Shown: positions 26,814 to 36,899, counted from the first letter of the stretch. The stretch: DNA of 64,000 bases from JBFMDN01 sp040753915 (GCA_040753915.1 JBFMDN010000029.1:3901-67900); one strand, 5' to 3'. A program made the numbers and translations. The notes: generated by a model from the letters alone, not told the origin.

Positions 26814-28496
26814 ATGAGTGTACGACAAGGGGTCCGGGCATTGCGCGTCTTGCTCGTCAACAGTAATAGAAAGATGGACCTCCTGGCCGCTCCCCCGCTG
26901 GGGCTTTGTTATGTTGCCGGTGCCGCGGAGGAGGCCGGCCACCAGGTGCGAATCCTTGATTTGTGTTTTGTCGCCGGCAACCCCGGCCGCGTGCTTCGCC
27001 GAACTATCCGTGAATTCGATCCCCACGTTGTAGGAATATCGGTACGAAACATCGACAACGTCAACATGCTTCATCCGGTTTCGTACCTCCCTGACGTAGT
27101 GGAGATCAAGAATACCATTCGACTCTGCACTTCGGCTCCCCTCGTTGTTGGCGGGTCAGGAGCGAGCCTCATGGCGGAGCACGTCCTCCAACTGCTCGGA
27201 GCAGACTACATTGTGGTCGCGGACGGGGAGGAAAGTTTCGTACGTCTGCTGGGAGCCATCGAGCGCGGTGAACCTCCCACCGGAATACCTGGAGTCGGAT
27301 TCATGATAGACGGCCGATTCCATCTCACGCAACCCGCCCTGATCCAATTCGGGCGTCAGGCCCCTGACCTCGGAAAGTGGATCGACACTCGGCCTTATCA
27401 GAAAATTGGAAGCTCCTATAACATACAGACAAAGCGCGGCTGCAGACAGCGATGCATTTATTGCACATACAATCAATCTCTGGAGGGCAACCGACTGAGG
27501 CTCCGGCCGCCGGTTGAGGTTGTGGACGAGATAGAAAAGGCTTTGTTCAAGTATCGTCCCACTACGTTCGAGTTTGTGGATTCCGTGTTCAATGACCCAG
27601 TGGATCATTCGGTGCAGATACTCGAAGAGATTGTCCGCAGGCCGTGGAAAGCCGAGTTCACCGCGATGGGGGTCCATCCGAGAAACTTGGACAAAGCATA
27701 TTTGGACCTTATGTGGAGGGCTGGGTTCAGGTCATTCATGATCACGCCGGAGTCCGCGTCACAAACCATGCTCGAAAGCTATCGGAAAGGATTCAGCGTG
27801 GATGATGTGGCAAAGGCTGCGGAAGCAATAAATCGTACTGCTTTCTCTGCCTGGTGGTTTTTCATGATCGGCGGTCCCGGTGAGACGAATGCCACCCTGC
27901 AGGAATCCCTGGATTTTGCTCTGAAGAATCTTCAAAAGCAGGGCCGTGCCGCGACCCACGTGGCTCATTTCTTTTTTGGCGTGAGGATCTATCCCGGCAC
28001 CAAGCTTTGGGAGATCGCTGTCAATGAGGGCTTCATACGTGCGAGTGCAAATCCCTTGGAAACGCTCTGGTATGTTTCTGAGGGGCTCGACCTGGACATG
28101 GCAGTCGATCAGATGACAAGAGCCGCGGGACTCTGTCCTGAAGTATACCTGGGATTCGATGAGCGGGTACTGGTGTTTTCCCGCGCTGCAGCCGTAGTCT
28201 TTGCACTTTTTAGGTTCCCCAGGCCTTATTGGCGATATTTTCGGGCTGTGAATCTCATGGGGCTCCGCACCGGGATCCGGTTCATGTACAGGCCGCCAGA
28301 CATCCCGGGAATGATCCGAGCTGCCTTGAAGCGCCAGGGCTATTGTGGCCGGCATGTGCGACGTACCCAATCATGCCAGAACGCGATCCACGCCTCTCAG
28401 ACAGTGTCTGGATCTTCCGTGCTTGTAGGACGAACTGCTGCGCATACGCCGGCAGACATAGGTTCTCTTTCCCCGATAGACCACCCGAAGCGGTAG
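26814..28496 (+). CDS. B12-binding-domain radical SAM protein
   Basis: A 560-residue radical SAM enzyme. The N-terminal ~150 residues are a cobalamin-binding-like Rossmann domain (LLVNSNRKMDLLAAPPLGLCYVAG..., VVGGSGASLMAEHVL, ADYIVVADGEESF). The radical SAM core carries the CxxxCxxC cluster motif RGCRQRCIYCTYNQ at ~205-218, then FVDSVFND and FMIGGPGET. The C-terminal ~70 residues are low in conservation and may not be ordered. It starts three bases after the PPTase stop (ATG 26814), so it belongs to the same transcript. Family members include methylases, ring-forming and hopanoid-modifying enzymes. The substrate here is presumably the synthase product, but nothing in the sequence fixes the reaction. 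Confidence 0.87.
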   Translation: MSVRQGVRALRVLLVNSNRKMDLLAAPPLGLCYVAGAAEEAGHQVRILDLCFVAGNPGRVLRRTIREFDPHVVGISVRNIDNVNMLHPVSYLPDVVEIKNTIRLCTSAPLVVGGSGASLMAEHVLQLLGADYIVVADGEESFVRLLGAIERGEPPTGIPGVGFMIDGRFHLTQPALIQFGRQAPDLGKWIDTRPYQKIGSSYNIQTKRGCRQRCIYCTYNQSLEGNRLRLRPPVEVVDEIEKALFKYRPTTFEFVDSVFNDPVDHSVQILEEIVRRPWKAEFTAMGVHPRNLDKAYLDLMWRAGFRSFMITPESASQTMLESYRKGFSVDDVAKAAEAINRTAFSAWWFFMIGGPGETNATLQESLDFALKNLQKQGRAATHVAHFFFGVRIYPGTKLWEIAVNEGFIRASANPLETLWYVSEGLDLDMAVDQMTRAAGLCPEVYLGFDERVLVFSRAAAVVFALFRFPRPYWRYFRAVNLMGLRTGIRFMYRPPDIPGMIRAALKRQGYCGRHVRRTQSCQNAIHASQTVSGSSVLVGRTAAHTPADIGSLSPIDHPKR

Positions 28497-28559
28497 TAGC
28501 ACGAAACAGCCCGTGATGGTGACGAGTAGGGTCTTTCTAGCGGAAGTTTGAGAAATGTC

Positions 28560-28588
28560 TTGCGTTTCTGGATTTCGATTGCTATAAA
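28560..28588 (+). promoter_or_regulatory. Sigma-70-type promoter for the IHF-like gene
   Basis: TTGCGT at 28560-28565, a 17-base spacer, and TATAAA at 28583-28588. It lies 50 bases before the IHF-like ATG, in the gap after the radical SAM gene, so the IHF-like gene is likely a separate unit. Confidence 0.5.
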
Positions 28589-28637
28589 GACCCGGATAGA
28601 ATCTGTTCACGTGCATTGCAATCCGGGGAGGATACAT

Positions 28638-28931
28638 ATGACGCTGACCAAGGCCGACATAGCGAAAAAGATCGCGGACGACTGCGGCTTTATGAAGGGT
28701 GAAGCTACGGAGATTGTTGAAAAATTACTCGAAATTATCAAAGGCCGGCTCATTGACGGCGAAGACGTCATGATTTCGGGATTCGGAAAATGGACGGTAA
28801 AGTCCAAACATTCAAGGAGAGGACGCAATCCTCAAACGGGAGAAGAGCTTATTCTGGAAGCTCGGCGGGTTGTCACCTGGAAGTATTCTCCTGTCCTCAA
28901 GAAGGCTGTAAATATTTCCTCACCCAAGTAG
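28638..28931 (+). CDS. ihfA: IHF alpha/HU-family DNA-bending protein
   Basis: A 97-residue nucleoid protein of the DNABII family: LTKADIAKKIADDCGF at the N-terminus, ISGFGKWTV, and the DNA-wrapping arm with RRGRNPQTGEEL, ending ARRVVTWKYSPVLKK. The NPQTGE segment and the ARRVVT ending resemble IhfA more than HU, where ARR is usually followed by PVFKAGK. ATG 28638 has GGGGAGG upstream. Its own promoter seems to lie at 28560-28588. The assignment to IhfA over a generic HU is moderately sure. Confidence 0.88.
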   Translation: MTLTKADIAKKIADDCGFMKGEATEIVEKLLEIIKGRLIDGEDVMISGFGKWTVKSKHSRRGRNPQTGEELILEARRVVTWKYSPVLKKAVNISSPK

Positions 28932-29106
28932 ACTCAGACTTCAAACGCCTGACCATCCAGAGATCTCTTACCACTATCGGTGTGATGAGGGTGTGCGTAC
29001 ACATTCACTCATGACCGTTGAGAGACATGCGGCAAGATAGCAGTCCCAGCTCGGACGAATTCAGGGAACGATCTCAGACGAGAAGTTCCGGGCGGTGCGG
29101 CAAACG

Positions 29107-29652
29107 ATGACTGAGCAGCCCCAAGAGAAAAAGGGTAAGGTTCCTCTGAAGCGCTTTCTCAATGATTTTCGTTCACCGCTCACTGACGCGGAACTAAGGA
29201 ACAAGTACCAGCTCACCGCCCGGAATTTCGTCAATCTCATCAAAGCATTACTGGTTCAGAACCTTATTAAACCCGAAGATCTTGCGTGGCGCAGGGAGAT
29301 TACCGTTCAGCGTGACTTGGCCAAGGAGTCGGAATTCTTGTCCGGTCTGTACATCTGTCCCCATTGCAGTCATCCCCACCCATCCCCCTTCGATGTTTGC
29401 CCTGCCTGCGGCGGTGAAACACAGGATGCCTTCACCACTCAGGAATTATTTCAGTCCATCCTCACTCCGTCGCAAGTTCCGACCGTAGTTCTTGACGAGG
29501 AGCCACCCCCCGTTGGCGACACTCAGCTACTCGATCCAAGCGAGCTTCCAGGTTCAAAGCGGCAAGAGACAGAGGAGAAGAAAGAGCCGAAAGTCAAACC
29601 CTCCAAGCGCAATTCAGTTCGTTCATTCATTTCGAAACTCAAGAAGAAATAA
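29107..29652 (+). CDS. Zinc-ribbon protein with an N-terminal helical domain shared with two PilZ-like proteins
   Basis: A 181-residue protein of unknown function. Residues ~10-55 form a small helical domain (RFLNDFRSPLTDAELRNKYQ...) that recurs at the N-terminus of the proteins at 50132 and 50753. A CxxC-x13-CxxC zinc ribbon follows (ICPHCSHPH...VCPACGG, ~85-105). Then comes an acidic, proline-rich linker and a very basic tail (SVRSFISKLKKK). It may be a regulatory protein that binds nucleic acid or a partner through the ribbon. The start could be GTG 29095 or ATG 29107; neither has a strong ribosome-binding site. It lies alone between the IHF-like gene and carB. Confidence 0.65.
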   Translation: MTEQPQEKKGKVPLKRFLNDFRSPLTDAELRNKYQLTARNFVNLIKALLVQNLIKPEDLAWRREITVQRDLAKESEFLSGLYICPHCSHPHPSPFDVCPACGGETQDAFTTQELFQSILTPSQVPTVVLDEEPPPVGDTQLLDPSELPGSKRQETEEKKEPKVKPSKRNSVRSFISKLKKK

Positions 29653-29879
29653 TCTTGTGGCGTGAGCATTCACTCTTGAGCGGAAGGAGACGATCGATTA
29701 GCAGAAATCATTGACGATTTTGTTTTGTCCGCCGCGCATAAGTGAATGCGTACCTTATGGCCAGATCGTGGGGGGAAGCCAATGATCTTGAGCGAACGCT
29801 CGGGTTGAAGCGCGGAAACAGGGGAAGGGCAGATTTGACGAATCCGTTTCAGGGTCCGCTTTGCATTACGATCCGTCTG

Positions 29880-29898
29880 GACGGGCATCTTGCCCGTC
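29880..29898. repeat. Perfect 8-bp hairpin
   Basis: GACGGGCA and TGCCCGTC pair perfectly around the loop TCT. The ACGGGC/GCCCGT core is the same as in the 16564 hairpin. Confidence 0.6.
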
Positions 29899-30080
29899 AT
29901 CCTTAAAATAGACGGGCGAGACGACTTGCTAAGTGCAGCATTTCATTGATTCGGTCGCGGATTCCCAACCGGCCCTCCTCTGATCCCTCCGTTAACGGGG
30001 TGGGGTGGGGTCTCCTGATTCAGCACTGAACTTAGTGCTCAATGGCACAAATACGGTCACGTAATCTGCCACGACGATAG

Positions 30081-30101
30081 GGGCACCCCTTGTGGGTGCC
30101 C
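30081..30101. repeat. Perfect 8-bp hairpin downstream of carB
   Basis: GGGCACCC, loop CTTGT, GGGTGCCC, about 150 bases past the carB stop. This is a possible transcription end or a REP-type element. Confidence 0.5.
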
Positions 30102-30252
30102 AGGGCGGGCCAAGGCTCGCCCCGACAGTGCCAACGATGCTCACCACATAAACCGCGGTGCAGATACGGTACCGTATTTGTCCCGTCGACCAATAAGTGC
30201 CCCACCGGCGATTCGCGCCCCGGTGTAGATTTTCTGCCCAAAAGGGGAATTC

Positions 30253-33200
30253 CTATTCGCATCCCCCCCGATTGCCTTTCACCCTCGTACCGGTCTTGAG
30301 ATTGTGGTACTCCTGCAGAGAGACGACTCGAAAGGATTCTCCGCGATGGAGGGAGCGCAATCCCAGGGATAATGCATTAGCACCCGCGACGGTTGTAAAG
30401 TACGGGACGTTGTGATTGAGGGCTGCAAGCCTAATATGATACGAGTCGCTACGAGATTGTTTGTCAGCGGACGTATTCACCAGGAGCACGATCTCGTTCT
30501 TTCGTATGAGCTCGATGACATCAGAGATGCCTTCTTCGTGAACCTTGCCCACGAGCATCGACGGGATGCCTGCCTGCTGAAGAGCTGCAGCAGTCCCTTC
30601 TGTGCAAACGAAGGAGAAACCGAATTCCTGGAGGCGTCTTGCGACGATTACCGCAATCTTCTTGTCCCTGTCCGCAACGCTCAAGAAAACTTTCCCGCCT
30701 TTGGGGATGGGAAACTCTGTGCTGTACTGGGATTTCAGGAACGCGGGCCCAAACTCCGCATCGATTCCCATCACCTCTCCAGTGGATTTCATCTCAGGGC
30801 CGAGCAGGACATCTACCCCAGGGAATTTGATGAAAGGAAACACGGCTTCCTTCACGCTCACGTGATCGGGGACTATTTCCCGAGTGAAGCCGAGGTCGCG
30901 TAGCTTCTTGCCGGCCATGACTCGGGCTGCGAGCTTGGCAAGAGGCACGCCGATGGCCTTCGAGACGAACGGAATGGTCCTCGATGCCCTGGGGTTGACT
31001 TCCAGCACATAAATCTCTCCTTCGGCAAGGGCTAGTTGCAGATTCATGAGCCCTTTTACCTGGAGCTCCAGTGCAAGCAGTCTCGTAATGCGGCGAATTT
31101 CATCCACGTGATATCGTCCCAGGCTGTACGGAGGGAGAGAGCACGAGGAATCGCCCGAGTGTATGCCCGCTTCTTCAATGTGCTCCATGATTCCGGCAAT
31201 CACCACATCTTCGCCGTCAGCGATGGCGTCCACGTCGATCTCCACCGCTTCTGCCAAGTACCCATCCAACAAAATGGGATGATCCGGCGATGCTTGCACC
31301 ACCACGTTTAGGTATTCCTTCAGGTCTTCCTCGTTATGTACAATCTCCATAGCCCTACCGCCGAGAACATACGAGGGTCTGACAACAAGCGGGTACCCGA
31401 TCCTTTGCGCCACGTCCATGACCTCTGCATATGAATGAGCAATATCATTCGGCGGCTGCTTAAGGCCGAGCTTGATGAGGATCTCCTTGAAGCGCTTCCT
31501 GTCTTCTGCCCGGTCTATAGCATCCGGGGAGGTGCCGATAATGGGGACACCAGCCTCCCACAGGGGCACTGCCAGTTTCAGGGGAGTTTGTCCTCCGAAT
31601 TGGACTATCACTCCTGTGGGCTTTTCCCTGTGTACGATCTCCAAGACATCTTCCAGGGTAAGCGGCTCAAAGTACAAACGATCGGAAGTATCGTAATCGG
31701 TGCTTACCGTCTCTGGGTTACAGTTGACCATAATGGTCTCGAAGCCGTCCTCTTTTAGCGCGAACGCGCCATGAACGCAGCAGTAGTCGAATTCTATGCC
31801 CTGACCGATTCTGTTGGGGCCTCCCCCGAGGATCATGATCTTCGGCCGTGTGGTCACACCGGACTCGTCTTCCTCCTCGTAAGAGGAATACAGGTAAGGA
31901 GTGTAGGCCTCGAACTCAGCCGCGCAGGTATCGACCCGCTTGTACACGGGTCTGATTCCCATCGAATGTCTCATCTGTCGGATTCGGTCCTCAGTCTTTC
32001 CGGTAAGCTGAGCGAGCCGGACGTCTGAAAAGCCCAGAGATTTTGCTGCGCGCAGGTTCTCCGCTGCTTCGAATCCCTCAAGAAACTCGGATTTCTGGAT
32101 CTCGCTCTCCATAAGAACGATCTCGCGTATCTGCGACAGGAACCAGGGATCGATGGCGGATGCCTCGTACAGTGCCTCCAATTCAATCCCTTTCCTGATA
32201 GCATCACCGAGATACCACAGGCGGTCAGGAGTGGGTCTTGCAATGCGTTTGAGAAGCTCATCTCGGGACAGGCCTGTGGGAACACGGGGCTCGAGCCCGA
32301 ACACATCAATTTCGAGGGACCGGATTGCCTTTTGCAGTGACTCTTTGAACGTTCGCCCTATCGCCATGACCTCCCCTACGGACTTCATCTGGGTTCCGAG
32401 CAAGGGGTCGGCACTGGGGAATTTCTCGAAGGTAAACCGGGGGATCTTGGTGACCACGTAATCGATGGTCGGTTCAAAAGAAGCGGGCGTTTTGAGGGTG
32501 ATGTCGTTGGCAATCTCATCGAGGGTGTATCCCACGGCCAGCTTCGCGGCGATCTTTGCTATGGGAAACCCGGTTGCCTTGGACGCAAGGGCGCTCGACC
32601 TGCTCACCCGAGGATTCATTTCTATCACCACCACCCGTCCGTTGTCCGGGTGCACGGCAAACTGAATATTCGATCCGCCGGTATCGACGCCGATCTCCCT
32701 GATGATCGCAACGGCCTGATCGCGAAGTATTTGGTATTCCTTGTCCGTCAGTGTCTGAGCAGGGGCCACGGTTATGGAATCCCCGGTGTGCACGCCCATA
32801 GGATCAAAGTTCTCGATGGAGCAAATGATGACCACGTTGTCCATGCCGTCACGCATTACCTCGAGCTCGAACTCTTTCCATCCGAGAACCGACTCCTCGA
32901 TAAGCACACGTCCGACAGGAGAGACATCCAATCCCCAAGAGGCGAGTCTTTCGAACTGATCTTCCGAGAAAGCCACGCTGCCGCCTGTCCCGCCGAGGGT
33001 GAACGACGGCCGGATCACGTTGGGAAACCCGAGCTCCCGGGCAATTTTCCACGCCTGGTCCAGGGAATCGGCATATCCGCTCCTGGGCAAATCAAGACCG
33101 ATATTCTGCATAGCGATTTTGAAGAGATCACGATCTTCGGCCTTGTTGATCGCCTCTATCCCAGCTCCGATGAGCTCGACGCCGTACTGAGCGAGGACAC

Positions 33201-33516
33201 CCTGCTCGTGCAGCTCCACCGCCCTATTCAATGCCGTCTGACCCCCCAGTGTGGGGAGCAACGCGTCGGGTCGCTCTCTTGCTATGATAGCTGCCAGAAC
33301 GTCGGCCTTCAGGGGCTCGATGTACGTTGCGTCTGCAAATTCGGGATCGGTCATGATTGTGGCCGGGTTCGAATTTACGAGGATAACCCGATAGCCCTCT
33401 TCTTTCAGCGCCTTGAGGGCCTGGGTTCCTGAGTAGTCGAATTCGCAGGCCTGTCCGATGATTATCGGCCCTGAGCCAATGAGGAGAATGGATTTGATAT
33501 CGGTTCGTTTCGGCAT
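30253..33516 (-). CDS. carB: Carbamoyl-phosphate synthase large subunit
   Basis: It makes carbamoyl phosphate from bicarbonate, ammonia (from the glutamine-hydrolysing CarA) and two ATP, feeding arginine and pyrimidine synthesis. The 1087 residues are close to the family norm of ~1073. Two homologous ATP-grasp halves are seen: the first starts with [23 protein letters not shown], the second with [26 protein letters not shown]. Each half contains an EVNPR or EMNPR metal/ATP motif ([20 protein letters not shown] and [20 protein letters not shown]). The C-terminal allosteric MGS-like domain includes [22 protein letters not shown]. No carA is adjacent. ATG 33516 has only a weak ribosome-binding site. 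Confidence 0.97.
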   Translation of the reverse strand: MPKRTDIKSILLIGSGPIIIGQACEFDYSGTQALKALKEEGYRVILVNSNPATIMTDPEFADATYIEPLKADVLAAIIARERPDALLPTLGGQTALNRAVELHEQGVLAQYGVELIGAGIEAINKAEDRDLFKIAMQNIGLDLPRSGYADSLDQAWKIARELGFPNVIRPSFTLGGTGGSVAFSEDQFERLASWGLDVSPVGRVLIEESVLGWKEFELEVMRDGMDNVVIICSIENFDPMGVHTGDSITVAPAQTLTDKEYQILRDQAVAIIREIGVDTGGSNIQFAVHPDNGRVVVIEMNPRVSRSSALASKATGFPIAKIAAKLAVGYTLDEIANDITLKTPASFEPTIDYVVTKIPRFTFEKFPSADPLLGTQMKSVGEVMAIGRTFKESLQKAIRSLEIDVFGLEPRVPTGLSRDELLKRIARPTPDRLWYLGDAIRKGIELEALYEASAIDPWFLSQIREIVLMESEIQKSEFLEGFEAAENLRAAKSLGFSDVRLAQLTGKTEDRIRQMRHSMGIRPVYKRVDTCAAEFEAYTPYLYSSYEEEDESGVTTRPKIMILGGGPNRIGQGIEFDYCCVHGAFALKEDGFETIMVNCNPETVSTDYDTSDRLYFEPLTLEDVLEIVHREKPTGVIVQFGGQTPLKLAVPLWEAGVPIIGTSPDAIDRAEDRKRFKEILIKLGLKQPPNDIAHSYAEVMDVAQRIGYPLVVRPSYVLGGRAMEIVHNEEDLKEYLNVVVQASPDHPILLDGYLAEAVEIDVDAIADGEDVVIAGIMEHIEEAGIHSGDSSCSLPPYSLGRYHVDEIRRITRLLALELQVKGLMNLQLALAEGEIYVLEVNPRASRTIPFVSKAIGVPLAKLAARVMAGKKLRDLGFTREIVPDHVSVKEAVFPFIKFPGVDVLLGPEMKSTGEVMGIDAEFGPAFLKSQYSTEFPIPKGGKVFLSVADRDKKIAVIVARRLQEFGFSFVCTEGTAAALQQAGIPSMLVGKVHEEGISDVIELIRKNEIVLLVNTSADKQSRSDSYHIRLAALNHNVPYFTTVAGANALSLGLRSLHRGESFRVVSLQEYHNLKTGTRVKGNRGGCE

Positions 33517-33778
33517 GAGATTTTTTCTTCTCTACCCCTCAGGATTGCGGCGGGAAATCGTCCTAGTCGCTTTCGCTTCGCCAACAGAGGTCACACGAGA
33601 CTATAGGTTCGCCAGTGCAAAAATTCAAGGGAAACCCCTGGTAAAGGCCGCCGACGCGGAAGGGCACCTCGAAAAGGGCAAAGAATGGTGTTATGTTCTG
33701 ATTGGGCCTCGGATAATCCACGTCGGTTCGGCAGTGTTTTGCAGTCCCTGACGGCAAGTTCTGGGCCCGGGTCGTGAG

Positions 33779-35233
33779 ATGACGTCTTCAGCGGATTCCA
33801 GAATGAGGGAAGTGCGACGACTGCTCAGCGAATCATGGACCATGGGATGGCCCATGATTCTGATCATGTTTTTTCATTTTTCCATTGGCATGGCCGATGT
33901 GTACGTCGCTGGATATCTGGGGACGGACGTGCTCGCGGCCGTCGGCTATGTGAGCCAGCTTTACTGGACATTTATGATTCTCGCCAATGGGATCACTGTT
34001 GGCACGGTGTCCATGATTTCGCAGGCTTATGGAGCAAACTCCTCAGAAGGAGTGGGACATGTGACGGCCCACTCGTTGATCCTCGGAGTAGTGATAGCGG
34101 GTCTGATTACGGTGGGAGCACAGCTTTATCCCGGTCCGATCGTTCGGATAGCGGGAATGCCCTTGGAAATCCGTGATATTTCCGAGCGCTTTGTAAGCAT
34201 CTTTTCACTGGTGCTTGTCCCCACGTACATCATGATTATCTCCGGCGGTGTTCTCCGCTCCTCCGGCAGAATCATTGTCGCCATGGTAAACAGCTTCATT
34301 GCATCAGCCGCCAACGTGGCTGGTGATTTCATTCTTCCTTTCGGATGGGGGCCCATTCCTGCTATGGGCTACTCGGGCATAGCTTGGGCTACCGCGATAG
34401 CCACCTCTTTGGGAATGGTATTAAACCTGTTTTTTATCCTCCGCGGGCCGGCACGCGTTACCGTGAAGTCCCTGCTGACGCCGTTGCCGAGGTGCTTTCA
34501 CAACCTCGTGAAGCTGGGAGTCCCTCCTGCTATCCAACAGACTGCGTGGAACGCGGGTACGCTGGTGGTGTACTTCCTCGTGGCTCAGCTTCCTCATGCG
34601 GAAGTCACCGCTCTTGCTGCAATGACAGCAGGGGTCCGCATTGAAGCCATTGTCTTCCTTCCCATTTTCGCACTAAACATGGCTTCCGCGGTACTTACGG
34701 GAAATAGGCTGGGGGCTGGGGATACCTCCGGAGCCCGGGCGAGCGCCAAGGTGACCGCGGGATTGTGCCTGGGAATCATAGCGCTTCCTGTGATCGCTAT
34801 GTTCGTTTTCGCGCCGGAAGTTGCTTCTCTTCTCAGTCACGACGAGGCGGTGCATGACGAAATGGTTCGGTATCTTCGCATCAACATGGTCGGGATGCCC
34901 TTCCTGGCCATCGGCGTCTCTCTGGCCGGTGCGCTTCAAGGGGCTGGGGACACTTTCTCCACCATGCGAATCGTTTTCACAGGAATGTGGATTATCAGGA
35001 TACCCCTGATGCTGGTCATGATTCACCTCGTGGGTGCAGGCCCTACCGGGATCTGGTGGTCCATGACCGTTTCCATCGCGTTGATGTGCTTCTTGTTTGT
35101 TATCAGATTTCGGACCGACGCGTGGACAAGGGCGTCCGTGGACAAAACGAACAAGACCATGCTATGGGAAGCCTGCGTACCAGCCCTAGTACGGGGCAAG
35201 ACAGAATCTCTCCCACAGAGTGAGACCCGATAG
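33779..35233 (+). CDS. MATE-family multidrug efflux transporter
   Basis: A 484-residue inner-membrane exporter with about 12 hydrophobic segments arranged as two similar halves. WPMILIMFFHFSIGMADVYVAGYLG in helix 1 and the matching VPPAIQQTAWNAGTLVVYFLVAQLP in helix 7 are typical of MATE proteins, as are the VSQLYWTF and ALNMASAVLTGNRLGAGD regions. These proteins exchange organic cations or other drugs for Na+ or H+. The start at ATG 33779 lacks a strong ribosome-binding site; ATG 33803 is an alternative. It is divergent from carB, 262 bases away, and has no operon partner. Confidence 0.9.
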   Translation: MTSSADSRMREVRRLLSESWTMGWPMILIMFFHFSIGMADVYVAGYLGTDVLAAVGYVSQLYWTFMILANGITVGTVSMISQAYGANSSEGVGHVTAHSLILGVVIAGLITVGAQLYPGPIVRIAGMPLEIRDISERFVSIFSLVLVPTYIMIISGGVLRSSGRIIVAMVNSFIASAANVAGDFILPFGWGPIPAMGYSGIAWATAIATSLGMVLNLFFILRGPARVTVKSLLTPLPRCFHNLVKLGVPPAIQQTAWNAGTLVVYFLVAQLPHAEVTALAAMTAGVRIEAIVFLPIFALNMASAVLTGNRLGAGDTSGARASAKVTAGLCLGIIALPVIAMFVFAPEVASLLSHDEAVHDEMVRYLRINMVGMPFLAIGVSLAGALQGAGDTFSTMRIVFTGMWIIRIPLMLVMIHLVGAGPTGIWWSMTVSIALMCFLFVIRFRTDAWTRASVDKTNKTMLWEACVPALVRGKTESLPQSETR

Positions 35234-35634
35234 AGTCCCCAAAAAGACCTGGGCCGAAGCAATCTCCTCGGGAAGCAGTACGCGTCCTTGAGATTGCCTC
35301 GTTCCGTTGCTGCTCCCGATGAAGCTGCCTCCCGAATTGGGCCGGGCCCCGTGGAACGTACACCGTTTCGAAAACATCCATGACCTCGAAGTCACAACGG
35401 ACCATGGAAGTCCGCGGCATTCCTGTCTCCGTAGCGCCGGCGTCTCGCCGGTAATCATGGGACCTTCAGTTGAACATACCTACGACACCGCACTTGCGCG
35501 GCATGGTACGTGGTCAGGGCATCCGTTCGGACTGTGGGGGCAGGTTTGAGACGCTCCCTTTCCTGAAAAGAGCTCGAGCAAACACGCGACCACATTTGTG
35601 AAACGGTGTAATAAGTGAGCTCCACTACAAAACA
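35234..35634. other. Intergenic region with a REP-like element
   Basis: This is a convergent gap of about 400 bases with no gene. The 25-base REP-like element at 35431-35455 is the only structure I can support. Confidence 0.5.
35431..35455 (+). repeat. REP-like element, copy 1
   Basis: GTAGCGCCGGCGTCTCGCCG followed by GTAAT. The CCGGCG-TCT-CGCCGG core is a six-pair inverted repeat. Related copies are at 37867-37890 (-), 62866-62889 (-) and 63726-63750 (+). Confidence 0.8.
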
Positions 35635-35823
35635 CTACGGTACCGGCGGTTCGTGTTCCTGGCAGAAGGGAGCTTGTCCCACCACTGGCATCCCGCAAAC
35701 TCTGCACAACACTCTTCTGATCGGATCATTGATGTCGGCACATACCTCTCCTGTGGTGGGGTCTACGGCCTCGCGGCTTTCCTCCGCGCTCTCGTGCCTC
35801 TTGGATTCTTCTTTTTCCGACAT
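35635..35823 (-). CDS. Small acidic protein with a C-terminal Cys-rich motif
   Basis: A 62-residue protein from ATG 35823, which has GGAGGAGG directly upstream. The N-terminal ~30 residues are highly charged (EKEESKRHESAEESRE). The C-terminus carries CRVCGMPVVG...FCQEHEP, a CxxC-x9-C-x2-H arrangement that could bind zinc. I do not recognise a family. It is on the same strand as the HIT genes but about 290 bases downstream of them. Confidence 0.6.
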   Translation of the reverse strand: MSEKEESKRHESAEESREAVDPTTGEVCADINDPIRRVLCRVCGMPVVGQAPFCQEHEPPVP

Positions 35824-36111
35824 GGCCTCCTCCTCCATTCTGTTCCCGCTGAAGTATGACGACATGCGCTCATCCCGCTGGGGCAATAGTGTGGCTTCCG
35901 AAAACGAGCCGCAACATGACTCTCAATGTCGTCCCAGAAATCCCTGTACATTTGGATGCCTGTGGCAAAGAAAAGAGTCAAGCAACAGCGGAAAAAGCGG
36001 CGGGTTGCGCAATACCCTGCAATCAGGGAGGATTTACCCTTCGGGAGATCCGAAGATCTGACCGGAGCCCTGTCACCCACAGGATCGTGTGCCAGAGAGC
36101 AAGCTCCATAT

Positions 36112-36540
36112 TCAGGTCTTGCGACTCTCCGGACTCACAGCGGAGACCAGCTTTCTCCACAAGATTGCAAGCCCTATGGATGCTCTGATGATGAATGTGC
36201 CCACATCGTTGCCCGCGATGAGGTGAGCGTGAAGATGGAAAACCATTTGGCCTCCACCCCGGTTCACGTTGATCGCGAACCGGTAACCCGGCTGAGCAAC
36301 TCCCAGGTCATGGGCCAATTTTCGTGCAACCATTCCAAGCTCCATCAGCAAGGGGTCGCCCTCGGGGACATCATTGAGCGTGGGAATATGGACTTTTGGC
36401 ACAATGAGTATATGAATCGGCGCAGCCGGGTTCGCATCCCAGAAGGCGAGCACCCGGTCATCTTCGTAAATTCTCCTGGCCGGCAATTCATTCCTAATGA
36501 TCTTGCAAAACACGCAGTGAGGATCCAAGAAGCTCGACAT
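36112..36540 (-). CDS. HIT-family nucleotide hydrolase/phosphoramidase, downstream copy
   Basis: A histidine-triad protein of 142 residues: CVFCKIIRNELPARRIYEDD at the N-terminus, HILIVPKVHIPTLND, and the catalytic triad HLHAHLIAG near residue 105. It is clearly a tandem duplicate of the upstream copy at 36561-36899, with 20 bases between them. It differs in its tail: after the triad it continues for about 30 extra residues that match nothing in the first copy and may be read-through after loss of the original stop. HIT proteins hydrolyse AMP-linked phosphoramidates and dinucleotides. Confidence 0.88.
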   Translation of the reverse strand: MSSFLDPHCVFCKIIRNELPARRIYEDDRVLAFWDANPAAPIHILIVPKVHIPTLNDVPEGDPLLMELGMVARKLAHDLGVAQPGYRFAINVNRGGGQMVFHLHAHLIAGNDVGTFIIRASIGLAILWRKLVSAVSPESRKT

Positions 36541-36560
36541 GAAACCAATCCCATAGCATC

Positions 36561-36899
36561 TTAGGAGGGCTTATGCGCGATAACATGCGCGTGGAGGTGA
36601 AAGATCACCTGACCGCCTCCGCGATTGACGTTGATGAAAAATCTGTACCCGCTTTGCGCGACCCCAAATCGATCTGCAATCGAGGCCGCTACTTGGCCTA
36701 TGTGAGACAGAATCTTATTGTCCGGAGAAATATCGTTAAGGGTGGGAATGTGCTCCCTTGGCACTATCAGGATATGGATAGGGCGCACAGGGTTTTTGTC
36801 CCAAAATCCTACAACGAGCTCGTCTTCGTACACTATGTCGGCAGGAAGCTCTCTTCGGGCGATCTTGCAGAAGATGCAACCATGGTCCTCATTCGTCAT
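36561..36899 (-). CDS. HIT-family nucleotide hydrolase/phosphoramidase, upstream copy
   Basis: A 112-residue HIT protein of usual HinT length with CIFCKIARRELPADIVYEDE (Cys pair), HILIVPREHIPTLNDI, NVNRGGGQVIFHLHAHVIA (His triad). Its ATG overlaps the stop of the gene before it as ATGA (36896-36899), so the two are translationally coupled. The second HIT gene follows after 20 bases. The expected role is purine-nucleoside phosphoramidase or a related nucleotide-salvage reaction in the cytoplasm. Confidence 0.9.
   Translation of the reverse strand: MTNEDHGCIFCKIARRELPADIVYEDELVVGFWDKNPVRPIHILIVPREHIPTLNDISPDNKILSHIGQVAASIADRFGVAQSGYRFFINVNRGGGQVIFHLHAHVIAHKPS

Larger units (their letters stand above)
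29653..30252. other. 600-base convergent intergenic region with hairpins
   Basis: No gene is visible. It contains two strong hairpins: GACGGGCA-TCT-TGCCCGTC at 29880-29898, and GGGCACCC-CTTGT-GGGTGCCC at 30081-30101. A stretch near 29943-29995 (GCAGCATTTC...CGGTC...CCCTCC...GATCCCT) resembles 39369-39421, another dispersed repeat family. Either hairpin might help end carB or the zinc-ribbon transcript, but neither has a clear T-run. Confidence 0.55.

Noticed and set aside
32650..33432. 260-codon plus-strand frame inside carB
   Set aside because: It is antisense to a highly conserved gene and has no homology of its own.
35763..36080. 105-codon minus-strand frame between the HIT genes and the small Cys-rich gene
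   Set aside because: It overlaps a better-supported gene with a strong ribosome-binding site and has no recognisable domain.
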